Origin: Bdellovibrionales bacterium
GTDB lineage: Bacteria > Bdellovibrionota > Bacteriovoracia > Bacteriovoracales > Bacteriovoracaceae
Assembly (NCBI GenBank): GCA_030638415.1
Contig: DAOWEO010000119.1
Coordinates: forward strand, 1-39,710
Direction: 5' to 3'
Length of the DNA: 39,710 nucleotides
Below are positions 8,419 through 15,883 of this stretch, piece by piece. The translations under genes and the position numbers were made by a program. The notes beneath the pieces were generated by a model, which saw only the letters and a list, made by a program, of their open reading frames with translations, was not told the DNA's origin and searched no databases. How positions within the stretch are numbered: position 1 is the first letter of the stretch; each line of letters begins with the position of its first letter.

Positions 8419-9162
8419 ATGACAATTAAAAAAATATTTTTACTTATATTACTTATATCACAGTTTTCTACTCAAGCTTTTGCTAATAACTGTGATGAGA
8501 AATGGGAAAATATTCTAGATAAATATTCTAATTTAGGAGAGTATGAATCCTTAGTTGGTCTTTGTGAAAATGAATTCAAAAGTGCTTTACGTGATGTTAT
8601 TAAAACTAATATAGATTTAGGTTATACAGATGCACGACATTATATGTTTGGTGAAATTGATAATGTTGATGGAGTGGTGTGTGGTGCATATATTGGAAAA
8701 TGTTTATCTACTCGAGGTATTCCAAATCATACTATAATGAACTGTGAGCATAGCTGGCCACAAAGTCGTGGAGCGGTGGGGATTGCAAAATCAGATATTC
8801 ATCACCTGTTTCCTTCCGATTCAAAGGTTAACTCTAGAAGAAGTAACCACCCATTTTGTGTGGTCACGGAGGTACGCTGGAGTGAAGCCGGCAGTGCGTA
8901 TGGAGTTGATAAGGACGGTTCACGTTGCTTTGAGCCACGAGACCAACATAAAGGTGATGTTGCAAGAGCAATGCTCTACTTTTCAATGCGTTATCAAAAG
9001 AGAATTGATAGTAAGCAAGAGGGATTTTTTAAACAGTGGATCATAGAAGACCGTATTTCTGATAAAGAGATTAAACGTAATAATATGATTGAAGACGTTC
9101 AACATAATAGGAATCCGTTTATCGATATTCCAGAATTTGTTGGACTTATTTCAGATTTTTAA
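8419..9162 (+). CDS. endA: Secreted endonuclease I (EndA/NucM family)
   Basis: Non-specific nuclease of the His-metal type, exported by a signal peptide ending near TQAFA|NNC. Family motifs occur in order: NCEHSWPQS, the metal/catalytic block KSDIHHLFPSDSKVNSRRSN, HKGDVARAMLYFSMRY and the C-terminal IEDVQHNRNPFIDIPEFV. The length of 247 residues is normal. Mature Cys residues suggest folding with disulfides. Known members degrade DNA (and some RNA) in the periplasm or outside the cell. TTGGAGG precedes the ATG with proper spacing. In a predator or saprophyte the likely job is to break down prey or environmental DNA; that role is inference. Confidence 0.95.
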   Translation: MTIKKIFLLILLISQFSTQAFANNCDEKWENILDKYSNLGEYESLVGLCENEFKSALRDVIKTNIDLGYTDARHYMFGEIDNVDGVVCGAYIGKCLSTRGIPNHTIMNCEHSWPQSRGAVGIAKSDIHHLFPSDSKVNSRRSNHPFCVVTEVRWSEAGSAYGVDKDGSRCFEPRDQHKGDVARAMLYFSMRYQKRIDSKQEGFFKQWIIEDRISDKEIKRNNMIEDVQHNRNPFIDIPEFVGLISDF

Positions 9163-9173
9163 AAGTATCAAAC

Positions 9174-9959
9174 TTAAAACTTTGTAAAAATATTTAGTAC
9201 CAGTTCTGTTAGAATTGGCCTTAGTTTTTCTACCTTCACTGGAAGTAACTCTCTAGTTACCTCATCCATATAGATCTTACGATTTAGCTCAATTTGGATA
9301 TTATTACACTCTAGATCATTCATGTATTGGGTTAAGTAGCCACCAAAATATGGATCATTTTTTGCTGCACCAACTTCATTGGCATGTAGAAACTTTATTA
9401 CTTCGTCTATATATTCAGGATCACAACTTTTACCACGTAAATCAGAGATACAACTATCGGCACGCTCTTTTTTTTGGTTAGGATTTTGTTTTAAGTGATG
9501 AGCAGTCGGTTTAGACGGCATGCTGTGTAGGTCAATAACAGGAAGTTTTCTTTGTGAGGTTGAATAAGTAGTAATCAATTCTGTGAGTTTATTATAATAT
9601 GGGGTGTGGTATTTTACGGTTAAATCATGCTTAAGCTGATCATCTGGTAAAGTGGTAACTAACTCAGTACCTTGAGTATTGTGTACCCAATTTAAACATG
9701 CTTGATCAGGATGGCGGTTTAGATCTAGGCAGGTCCTGTGAACATTTGCCACGATAACAATAACTCCATTATCTACAAGCCTTTTAATATCAACCAGTTG
9801 GTCAACTGCAAAATCAACATCTTCAGCTAGAGCTCGCTTATCAGAAGTTAAATAGGGAATGAATTCTTCTGGAAAGCTCTCACCGGCATGAGGAATAGAT
9901 ATTAAGCCACGAATGGGCTGATCTTTTGGCATGTATAGCTGAAAAACTTCTGAAATCAT
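9174..9959 (-). CDS. N-formylglutamate amidohydrolase family protein
   Basis: Zinc-type hydrolase family that converts N-formyl-L-glutamate to formate and glutamate in one route of histidine breakdown. Recognised by ISIPHAGESFPEEF, EDVDFAVDQLVD, NVHRTCLDLNRHPDQ, DLHSMPSKP, DPYFGGYLTQ and QIELNRKIYMDE, in the family order and at normal length (261 residues). No signal peptide, so cytoplasmic. AAGGAT precedes the ATG. No other hut genes are visible, so histidine breakdown is not shown and the substrate could be another N-acyl or N-formyl amino acid. It is divergent from the arginine cluster, which may point to shared amino-acid catabolism. It ends 11 bases from the convergent endonuclease gene. 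Confidence 0.88.
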   Translation of the reverse strand: MISEVFQLYMPKDQPIRGLISIPHAGESFPEEFIPYLTSDKRALAEDVDFAVDQLVDIKRLVDNGVIVIVANVHRTCLDLNRHPDQACLNWVHNTQGTELVTTLPDDQLKHDLTVKYHTPYYNKLTELITTYSTSQRKLPVIDLHSMPSKPTAHHLKQNPNQKKERADSCISDLRGKSCDPEYIDEVIKFLHANEVGAAKNDPYFGGYLTQYMNDLECNNIQIELNRKIYMDEVTRELLPVKVEKLRPILTELVLNIFTKF

Positions 9960-10106
9960 GATTTATCCTTAAGTTGGTGTAATTATATCTATAAAATTTA
10001 TAATAGAAATTGAGCTTTTTGTAAATCTACTAGCTTAAATTGTCTTTTTTTGCTAAAAGCAACTAGTTAATTTTAAAAGAATTATCACTACTTAAAGGAG
10101 AGTTAA

Positions 10107-11027
10107 ATGGCCTCAAAACGAGATTTTCTAAACCTACTAGACTACACACCTGATGAACTTAAAGGGATGATTGATTTAGCAATTGCTATGAAAAAAAATC
10201 CCGAAGAATATAGAGAAGCACTAAAAGGTCAAACTCTTGCCATGATTTTTACAAAAAACTCAACTAGAACGAGAATCTCTTTTCAAACTGGAATCTACCA
10301 GTTAGGTGGACAAGGATTATTTTTAGGTGCTAATGATCTTCAACTATCTCGTGGTGAGAGCATTGAGGATACTGCTAAAGTCTTGTCCCGTTTTGTTGAT
10401 GGAATTATGATTCGTACTCACGCTCATAGTGATGTGACTGGGCTCGCTGAACATAGTTCAGTACCGGTTATTAATGGACTGACTGATTATAATCACCCAT
10501 GTCAGGTGATGGCAGACATGCAAACAATTAAAGAAAAATTTGGTAAAACTGAGGGGCTTAAAATGTGTTACCTCGGAGATGGAAATAACATGACTGTATC
10601 TCTAGTTAATGGATGCATGCAGTTTGGACTTGATGTAAGTGTTGTATCTCCTAAGGGATATGTAATTGATCAAAAGTATCAGGATGAATCAACTGTAAAT
10701 GCGACAGAGCGTGGGACTAAGGTATCTTACACTAATAGCGTTGAAGAAGGTGCCAGTGGCGCTGATATAATTGTTACTGATACATGGATTTCTATGGGAC
10801 AAGACGGTGGCGAGCAAAAATTAAAAGATTTTGCTGCTTATCAAGTAAATGATGCTGTTATGTCTATGGCCGATAAAGATGCAATTTTTATGCATTGCTT
10901 GCCTGCTCACCGTGACGAAGAGGTAGCAGCGTCTGTTATTGACGGTAAGCAGTCAGTAATTTTTGATGAAGCAGAGAATCGTCTGCATGCACAAAAAGCA
11001 GTTATGTATAACTTAATGAAGAAATAA
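10107..11027 (+). CDS. argF: Ornithine carbamoyltransferase
   Basis: Transfers the carbamoyl group between carbamoyl phosphate and ornithine, giving citrulline; in the arginine deiminase route it can run in reverse. Carbamoyl-phosphate motif STRTR is at residues 52-56, HPCQ at 130-133, and the ornithine-binding SMG loop (DTWISMG) and HCLPAHR (from His263) follow. The SMG loop distinguishes it from aspartate carbamoyltransferase. At 306 residues it is closer to anabolic ArgF than to the longer catabolic ArcB. It is nevertheless first in a cluster with arginine deiminase, so a catabolic role is likely from context. AAGGAGAG gives strong initiation. The next gene starts 3 bases after the stop. 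Confidence 0.95.
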   Translation: MASKRDFLNLLDYTPDELKGMIDLAIAMKKNPEEYREALKGQTLAMIFTKNSTRTRISFQTGIYQLGGQGLFLGANDLQLSRGESIEDTAKVLSRFVDGIMIRTHAHSDVTGLAEHSSVPVINGLTDYNHPCQVMADMQTIKEKFGKTEGLKMCYLGDGNNMTVSLVNGCMQFGLDVSVVSPKGYVIDQKYQDESTVNATERGTKVSYTNSVEEGASGADIIVTDTWISMGQDGGEQKLKDFAAYQVNDAVMSMADKDAIFMHCLPAHRDEEVAASVIDGKQSVIFDEAENRLHAQKAVMYNLMKK

Positions 11028-11030
11028 TTT

Positions 11031-11879
11031 ATGAATAAAGAGATTTTGTCTAAAATAGATTCACGCTATAAGCTCATCATTGATGAGCTTGAGCCATATG
11101 TCTTTTCTGGACCAGAATCTTTTTCTCATTTTAAAACTGATGTATGGGGTATGGAGATAAAAGATGAAAATTTTATCTCTTGTCTAAATTCAAAACGAAA
11201 AAATTTCTTTTTAAACCTACAGGCATTAGATGCATTTTCTTTTGGACCTGTTGGCATGCCAATGGAGCGGTGGGTATTTTTTGATTGTGGAGAGATGCCA
11301 GGTGGAATATTTGGCTTTGGAACTAAGGCTAAAAATCTCCCTGCTGAGATTTTAAAAAATTATAAGGAGATTAGCTCTCCTGAAGAATTTTTGCCACTAT
11401 CGATGTATATTGCTATCCCTATGGTCACTGGAGCATGGTTTGGCCATAATTTATGTAGTGCTAATAGTGTTTTAAAGCAGCATAAAGAGTATAAGGGTCT
11501 TGCTCTACTAACCAAGGCTCTAGGATCTCTGGTTTTTAATATTACTGATCACTACGGTGCCACTCAGTGGGATTCAGGATCACTCAATATTCACTTGCAG
11601 CTTTCACCGATGGAACTTCGTAGTGCTTTTACTCCAGCCCACTCCTTTGATGAGACGATTACGTACTTTTCAACTTATGGTGAAGCTAAAATACTCGCGG
11701 CATTGCAAGGAAGTAACGTTACAGTAGCTGATTATGATTTTTTAGTGGAGAGCAAAGACCGTACAAAAATGGTTGAATTGCAAAACGAAATAGAGGATGG
11801 AGCGCAATATAAAATTTGTGGACGTCCAATTTATAAAGACAATAAAGTCTTTCTACCTGTTAAAGAGGGTAAGTTATGA
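11031..11879 (+). CDS. Unknown protein inside the arginine deiminase cluster
   Basis: I do not recognise this 282-residue protein. It has no signal peptide or membrane segment and is probably cytoplasmic. The middle is rich in Gly and aromatic residues (SFGPVGMPMERWVFF, GEMPGGIFGFGTKAK). A later stretch, MYIAIPMVTGAWFG followed by an amphipathic helix EYKGLALLTKALG, faintly recalls the acetyl-CoA-binding core of GNAT acyltransferases, but the glycine signature is not convincing. It starts 3 bases after the carbamoyltransferase stop and overlaps the arginine deiminase start by 4 bases (ATGA), so it is almost certainly co-expressed and coupled to both. Carbamate kinase is what one might expect in such a cluster, but nothing here resembles that kinase. 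Confidence 0.82.
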   Translation: MNKEILSKIDSRYKLIIDELEPYVFSGPESFSHFKTDVWGMEIKDENFISCLNSKRKNFFLNLQALDAFSFGPVGMPMERWVFFDCGEMPGGIFGFGTKAKNLPAEILKNYKEISSPEEFLPLSMYIAIPMVTGAWFGHNLCSANSVLKQHKEYKGLALLTKALGSLVFNITDHYGATQWDSGSLNIHLQLSPMELRSAFTPAHSFDETITYFSTYGEAKILAALQGSNVTVADYDFLVESKDRTKMVELQNEIEDGAQYKICGRPIYKDNKVFLPVKEGKL

Positions 11880-13120
11880 GAACACGTGTTTTTTCCGAAA
11901 TACATCGACTAAAAAAAGTATTGGTCCATCAACCTGGACGGGAAGTAGATGTTATTGTGCCAGAGAGAGCTAACGATTTACTGTTTGAAGATATTTTGTT
12001 TGGTGAGAAAGCACAAAGTGAACATCAGATGATGTGTAAAGTACTTCATAAGTATGGGGTGGAAACGTTTGATACGTTGCAACTGCTGATTGAAGCACTA
12101 CAGGTATCTTTAAAAGAAGAAGCTGACGTGTTGATCGATCAGTTAACTCTTTTAGAAAAACTAGCACCAGCAGTGAATGAACGCTTAAAAGCAATGAGTG
12201 CAATTGAGTTGGGACATGCTTTGATTGAAGGAGTGGTTCAAGATGAAAAATTAATTGATGATGATAACCTCTATTTATTACGTCCAATTCCAAATTTAAT
12301 GTTTGCTAGAGATCCGGTTATTATTGCTTTTGATAAAATATTTTCTTCTTCAATGGCAGAAATGGTTAGGCAGCGTGAGTCAGACCTTATGACTTTTATT
12401 TTTAACATTCATCCAGAAGTTAAAAATCCTGAAAATGTAATAAATTTACACGCTCTGTCTAAACAGGGTAGTAAGCTTACGTTAGAAGGTGGAGACTTTT
12501 TAGTTATCAATGAAGAGACAGTGGCTATCGCGTGGTCAGTACGTACTAGCTTAGCTTCAATCCATCTACTTGCTGGTCAGCTTAAAGAAGTTGGAGTTAG
12601 AAATCTAATTGTTGTGAAGCTTCCAACTAAAGTTAGCTTTATCCACTTAGATACCGTTTTCACTAGAATTAACCATGATGAGTGCCTAATATATCCACCA
12701 CTATTCGCTCCAGATAGTCTTTCTAAAGCAACTATCTTATATTTTGATCTTCGTAAGTCAGAGTTAGTAGAAAAACAGTTCTTAACTATTTTTGATGCTT
12801 TTGATAATATCAATATTAATTTGAAGCCAATTTATTGTGGTGGGAAGACAAGTTTTATATCTCAAAAAAGAGAGCAGTGGACGCATGGAGCTAATGCCGT
12901 TTGTATTGCTCCTGGTATTATTATTACCTATGCTAGAAACACTAATACTATTAAAGAACTTTCAAAAAATGGATATCTCACCATTAGTGCATCAGAAGTG
13001 ATCAGACCATATTTTGAAGCAGACTTTAATAGAAAGACAGCGATATTGCTAGAAGGTGATGAGCTGTGTAGAGCGAGGGGAGGCCCGCGCTGTATGACTC
13101 ATCCACTAGTACGAGAATAG
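11876..13120 (+). CDS. arcA: Arginine deiminase
   Basis: Hydrolyses arginine to citrulline and ammonia. Length (414) and motifs match the guanidino-group-modifying fold: FARDP with Asp146, EGGD with Glu204, HLDT with His257 and Asp259, and the C-terminal nucleophile Cys406 in GGPRCMTHPLVRE. The conserved SERT segment reads SVRT here (around residues 221-224), a Glu-to-Val change at a usually invariant site that is not one of the four acid/base residues listed. The start overlaps the stop of the unknown gene by 4 bases, indicating translational coupling. With ornithine carbamoyltransferase upstream it forms two of the three steps of the ADI pathway; no carbamate kinase is seen. Probably active, although the SVRT change deserves attention. 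Confidence 0.95.
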   Translation: MRTRVFSEIHRLKKVLVHQPGREVDVIVPERANDLLFEDILFGEKAQSEHQMMCKVLHKYGVETFDTLQLLIEALQVSLKEEADVLIDQLTLLEKLAPAVNERLKAMSAIELGHALIEGVVQDEKLIDDDNLYLLRPIPNLMFARDPVIIAFDKIFSSSMAEMVRQRESDLMTFIFNIHPEVKNPENVINLHALSKQGSKLTLEGGDFLVINEETVAIAWSVRTSLASIHLLAGQLKEVGVRNLIVVKLPTKVSFIHLDTVFTRINHDECLIYPPLFAPDSLSKATILYFDLRKSELVEKQFLTIFDAFDNININLKPIYCGGKTSFISQKREQWTHGANAVCIAPGIIITYARNTNTIKELSKNGYLTISASEVIRPYFEADFNRKTAILLEGDELCRARGGPRCMTHPLVRE

Positions 13121-13149
13121 AAAGATTATTAACAATATAGGAGAATACA

Positions 13150-13413
13150 ATGAAAAAAATTATCATGTTAGCTACTGCACTTGTCGGAATCAATGGATTT
13201 GCTTTTGATCACTGTATGCATACTGTAAATCAAGAAGCTATTGATGCTAGTCGTGTTGTTGAGAGCGAAACTATGAGCTTTGGAGAGTGTCCAGAGTCTA
13301 TTTTACTTAACTCTAAATATGTCCGTAATCTAACTCAAATTAGAAAAGTAGATCAAAAAACACTATGTACTTATGGTCACCTTGGGGCGAATCTAACTTG
13401 TATTCAAGACTAA
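13150..13413 (+). CDS. Small secreted four-cysteine protein, unknown
   Basis: An 87-residue product with a short signal peptide (MKKIIMLATALVGINGFA) and a mature part of about 68 residues containing four Cys (DHCMHT, GECPES, TLCTYG, LTCIQD). That is compatible with two disulfides and a compact fold. No family recognised. TAGGAG 7 bases before the ATG is a good ribosome binding site. It starts 29 bases after arginine deiminase and could be the cluster's last gene or have its own promoter. Its stop overlaps the stop of the convergent transporter gene by 4 bases. Confidence 0.72.
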   Translation: MKKIIMLATALVGINGFAFDHCMHTVNQEAIDASRVVESETMSFGECPESILLNSKYVRNLTQIRKVDQKTLCTYGHLGANLTCIQD

Positions 13414-14846
13414 ATTTGGTGCATTCGATCTAGTTGCTGGCTTATTTCGGCATTGTGACTAGGTCGCCAATAACTTCCGATGATCATCCCTAGCAAACTT
13501 AAAGGGAGTGCATATAAAATTGCGGTCTGCTTGGTTGCCAGTGGTGTTGTCCAGATTGTTAGATAGGTAACAGCTCCAAGTGTAATTGCAATCACTCCTC
13601 CTGTGGTAGATGCTTTTTTCCACCATAGTCCAGCAATCGTTGGTACAAAAAGAGCAGCACTTAGAAGACCAATGGCCAATGAATAATAGGTCGTAATAAA
13701 TTTGGGTGGAGAGTAGGAAAGTAGTAGTGCAATAATTCCTATAATCCATACGACTGCCATATTAATTCTTGAGATTGTTTTAAAACTAAACTTCTTTTGT
13801 AAATAGTCTCCGAGTAAATCATGTGATATAGCACTACTACATGCTAGAAGTAGTGCATCTGTTGTTGACATCACAGCTGCCATAACAGCGGCAATGGCCA
13901 TGCCCCGCACTGCAGGGGAAAATTCTTGCTTCATGAGCTCTAAAAAAACATGATCGGCATCTTGCAAATGAGGAATTAAAACTTTACTAATGGGCACAAT
14001 AACTAGGACTGCTCCTAAAATCATTAGTACATAAAATACCATAGCAATGTTGAGTGACATCTGGGCACTCTTGGGATTTTTAGCCGTGAATACTCGCATA
14101 ATAATGTGAGGGGTTACTGGAATAGCAGTTGCCCAAATAATAAAAAAACCAATATAGTTACTAACTGGCCACTGCATAACAGCGCCTAATTCAGGCGCTG
14201 CTTGGTTAGCTTGAGTCAAAATTGTAGAGAATCCTCCAAAATTGATCAGTAGATAAAAGGTAGTAGCTAAAATTACAAATAGCATAAGAAATCCCTGTAC
14301 AACATCAGTCCAGGTTACCGCAAGCATCCCACCGAAAGAGACATATATGATAAAGACAAAGGCAGAGATAGTGACTGCTTGGTTATATGGAATACCCAAG
14401 AGAACTTGGGCAGTAATTCCGGCAGCTTTCATCTGAGCGACGATATAGATACTAAAGCTTAGTAGTATAATTAGTGCAACTATATATCGTATAAAAGGAG
14501 TAGGATAACGAAATTTTAGAAAATCTGTAATTGTAATTTTTCCAAAGTTTCTTAGTGGTTTAGCCACTAATATGGAGGCAAGAGGGAAGCCAACAACGGC
14601 TCCAGCAAAAAGAGCAAGTGTAAAAGGGATGCCTTTGCCATATGCCAAACCCATAACTCCAATTACTGATCCCCCACTGGCAAGAGCAGCCATGATGGCC
14701 ATTGCATTCACGAGGGTTCCTATTTTTCGCCCTGCAACCCAGTAGTCATCACTACTTTCTGCTTTCTTTGCCTTTACTGAGGCGATTATACCAATAGCAA
14801 TGCAGATGATTAGATAGGCTATAACTAAAATTAGTTCAATGTTCAT
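13410..14846 (-). CDS. Sodium:solute symporter (SSS family)
   Basis: Inner-membrane Na+-coupled transporter with about 13 hydrophobic helices. SSS features include the N-terminal DYWVAGRKIGTLVNAMA segment, the helix near FLKFRYPTPFIRYIVA, the TWTDVVQGFLML segment and AAVMAAVMSTTDALLLACSS with the Na+-site Ser/Thr pair. The pattern resembles PanF/ActP-type transporters of carboxylates, but the substrate cannot be called. GTG at 14849 and ATG at 14846 are adjacent; AAGAGA spacing favours the ATG. The start overlaps the end of the small membrane protein gene, so the two are coupled. It could import a catabolic substrate, including an amino acid or organic acid. Confidence 0.92.
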   Translation of the reverse strand: MNIELILVIAYLIICIAIGIIASVKAKKAESSDDYWVAGRKIGTLVNAMAIMAALASGGSVIGVMGLAYGKGIPFTLALFAGAVVGFPLASILVAKPLRNFGKITITDFLKFRYPTPFIRYIVALIILLSFSIYIVAQMKAAGITAQVLLGIPYNQAVTISAFVFIIYVSFGGMLAVTWTDVVQGFLMLFVILATTFYLLINFGGFSTILTQANQAAPELGAVMQWPVSNYIGFFIIWATAIPVTPHIIMRVFTAKNPKSAQMSLNIAMVFYVLMILGAVLVIVPISKVLIPHLQDADHVFLELMKQEFSPAVRGMAIAAVMAAVMSTTDALLLACSSAISHDLLGDYLQKKFSFKTISRINMAVVWIIGIIALLLSYSPPKFITTYYSLAIGLLSAALFVPTIAGLWWKKASTTGGVIAITLGAVTYLTIWTTPLATKQTAILYALPLSLLGMIIGSYWRPSHNAEISQQLDRMHQI

Positions 14847-15051
14847 CACTATCTCTTCTGTTTTCTAGTACAAGCTCAATTATTGTAATGATAGGAGTTA
14901 AAATCATGATCATTACCAGCAGCCATGCGAATAGTGCTAGACCTAAGAATTTATAATTAGTAGTAATAAAAAGAAAGGGAATTGTACTTAGGATTATGAT
15001 TGCAGAGATGATTATTTTTTGTCTCAGTGGAAGAGGATGAAAATTGCTCAT
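14836..15051 (-). CDS. Small two-helix membrane protein paired with the symporter
   Basis: 71 residues with two hydrophobic segments (about residues 12-30 and 35-62) and charged ends. Its 3' end overlaps the symporter start by 11 bases. Small two-helix partners encoded just before SSS transporters are known (YhdT before PanF, DUF3311 and DUF4212 proteins), and this gene occupies the same position. I cannot assign it to one of those families by sequence. Inferred accessory or stability subunit of the symporter. Confidence 0.72.
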   Translation of the reverse strand: MSNFHPLPLRQKIIISAIIILSTIPFLFITTNYKFLGLALFAWLLVMIMILTPIITIIELVLENRRDSDEH

Positions 15052-15087
15052 CTAAATAGGCCCTTTATTAGTTCATTAAACTTCTTT

Positions 15088-15116
15088 TAGACAATAATTC
15101 ATATTTATCGTAAAAT
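15088..15116 (+). promoter_or_regulatory. Good sigma-70 promoter abutting a start codon
   Basis: TAGACA (15088-15093), a 17-base spacer and TAAAAT (15111-15116); both boxes match 5 of 6 bases. The expected transcript start falls at or next to the ATG at 15123, so the message would have almost no leader. Confidence 0.55.
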
Positions 15117-15122
15117 AAAGAC

Positions 15123-15539
15123 ATGTATAATTTTATTTCAACTTTTGAACAAGAGTGGGATGGTATTTTATCTCCTTTTCATTGTGCCATGCTAAGCGCA
15201 ACTCATGAGTTAGTGGGGTTTGATTGCTTTTACTCAACATTAGACGAGATTGATTCAGGTAAGCATTACTCACTATATGAACTACCATTTTTAATGCGTA
15301 TATTACTTAAAAAAGAGCAAATTATTAGTGATGATCTCGAAGCTATATTATATGAGAAGGATGAAAACATAATATGTCGTGTCTTAGAGTGGGATGTACA
15401 TGTAAAAAAGATATTATTAGTTCAAGTCGACCCCCACAATCATTTTTCCTCTAAACTATTTACAGATAAGATGAGAGACTCAGAGATGTTACTGTCACAC
15501 TTTGATAATATATATGATGATCAGAGGAGTGACTTCTAA
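15123..15539 (+). CDS. Unknown cytoplasmic protein
   Basis: 138 residues, acidic, no signal peptide, membrane span or recognised motif. There is no clear ribosome binding site before the ATG, and a strong promoter ends only 6 bases upstream, so the gene may be translated from a leaderless message. A downstream in-frame Met (residue 23, in HCAMLSA) is the alternative start. The stop overlaps the next start in TAATG, so the two proteins are probably made together and may act together. Confidence 0.65.
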   Translation: MYNFISTFEQEWDGILSPFHCAMLSATHELVGFDCFYSTLDEIDSGKHYSLYELPFLMRILLKKEQIISDDLEAILYEKDENIICRVLEWDVHVKKILLVQVDPHNHFSSKLFTDKMRDSEMLLSHFDNIYDDQRSDF

Positions 15540-15883
15540 TGTCTATGTCCTTTCCACTTTATAATATAAGTAAATTTAAAATGGAGTTAAATATTTCATC
15601 ACTTGGTGTTACGGCACCACTATATGAAATAAGTATGATATCGCTATGCTTTAAGACCTCAGCTGAAGTTGATCCTTTTGCAAGAAACTCTTTTACCGTT
15701 CAATTTCAAGGACAGGATTTTAATTTAGCAGGAAACTGTCACTCATCAATTTTGAAAGATGACCATTATGAAAATAGTATTAGCCTTTATTTTGAAGATG
15801 TTGCAAGTTTTGAAAAATGGCGTAAGTTTGTCACAGTAGTTCATCGAACTAAATTAAAGAAATTATTTCAGTCATGCCTTTGA
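15539..15883 (+). CDS. Unknown small protein, possibly a degenerate PilZ domain
   Basis: 114 residues without signal peptide. The layout (an ISMISLCFKTSAEVD strand pair, then SFTVQFQGQDF, a further strand NSISLYFEDV and a closing amphipathic helix) is reminiscent of PilZ beta-barrel domains. The RxxxR and [D/N]xSxxG c-di-GMP-binding motifs are absent, so at best it is a non-binding PilZ-like fold. It is coupled to the preceding gene through TAATG and its 3' end overlaps the convergent methyltransferase gene by 12 bases. Confidence 0.6.
   Translation: MSMSFPLYNISKFKMELNISSLGVTAPLYEISMISLCFKTSAEVDPFARNSFTVQFQGQDFNLAGNCHSSILKDDHYENSISLYFEDVASFEKWRKFVTVVHRTKLKKLFQSCL

Noticed and set aside
10050..10062. 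TTGCT-AAA-AGCAA hairpin and loosely repeated ACTAG motifs before the carbamoyltransferase gene
   Set aside because: Short stem, imperfect repeats and no match to a known ARG box; too weak to list as a regulatory site.
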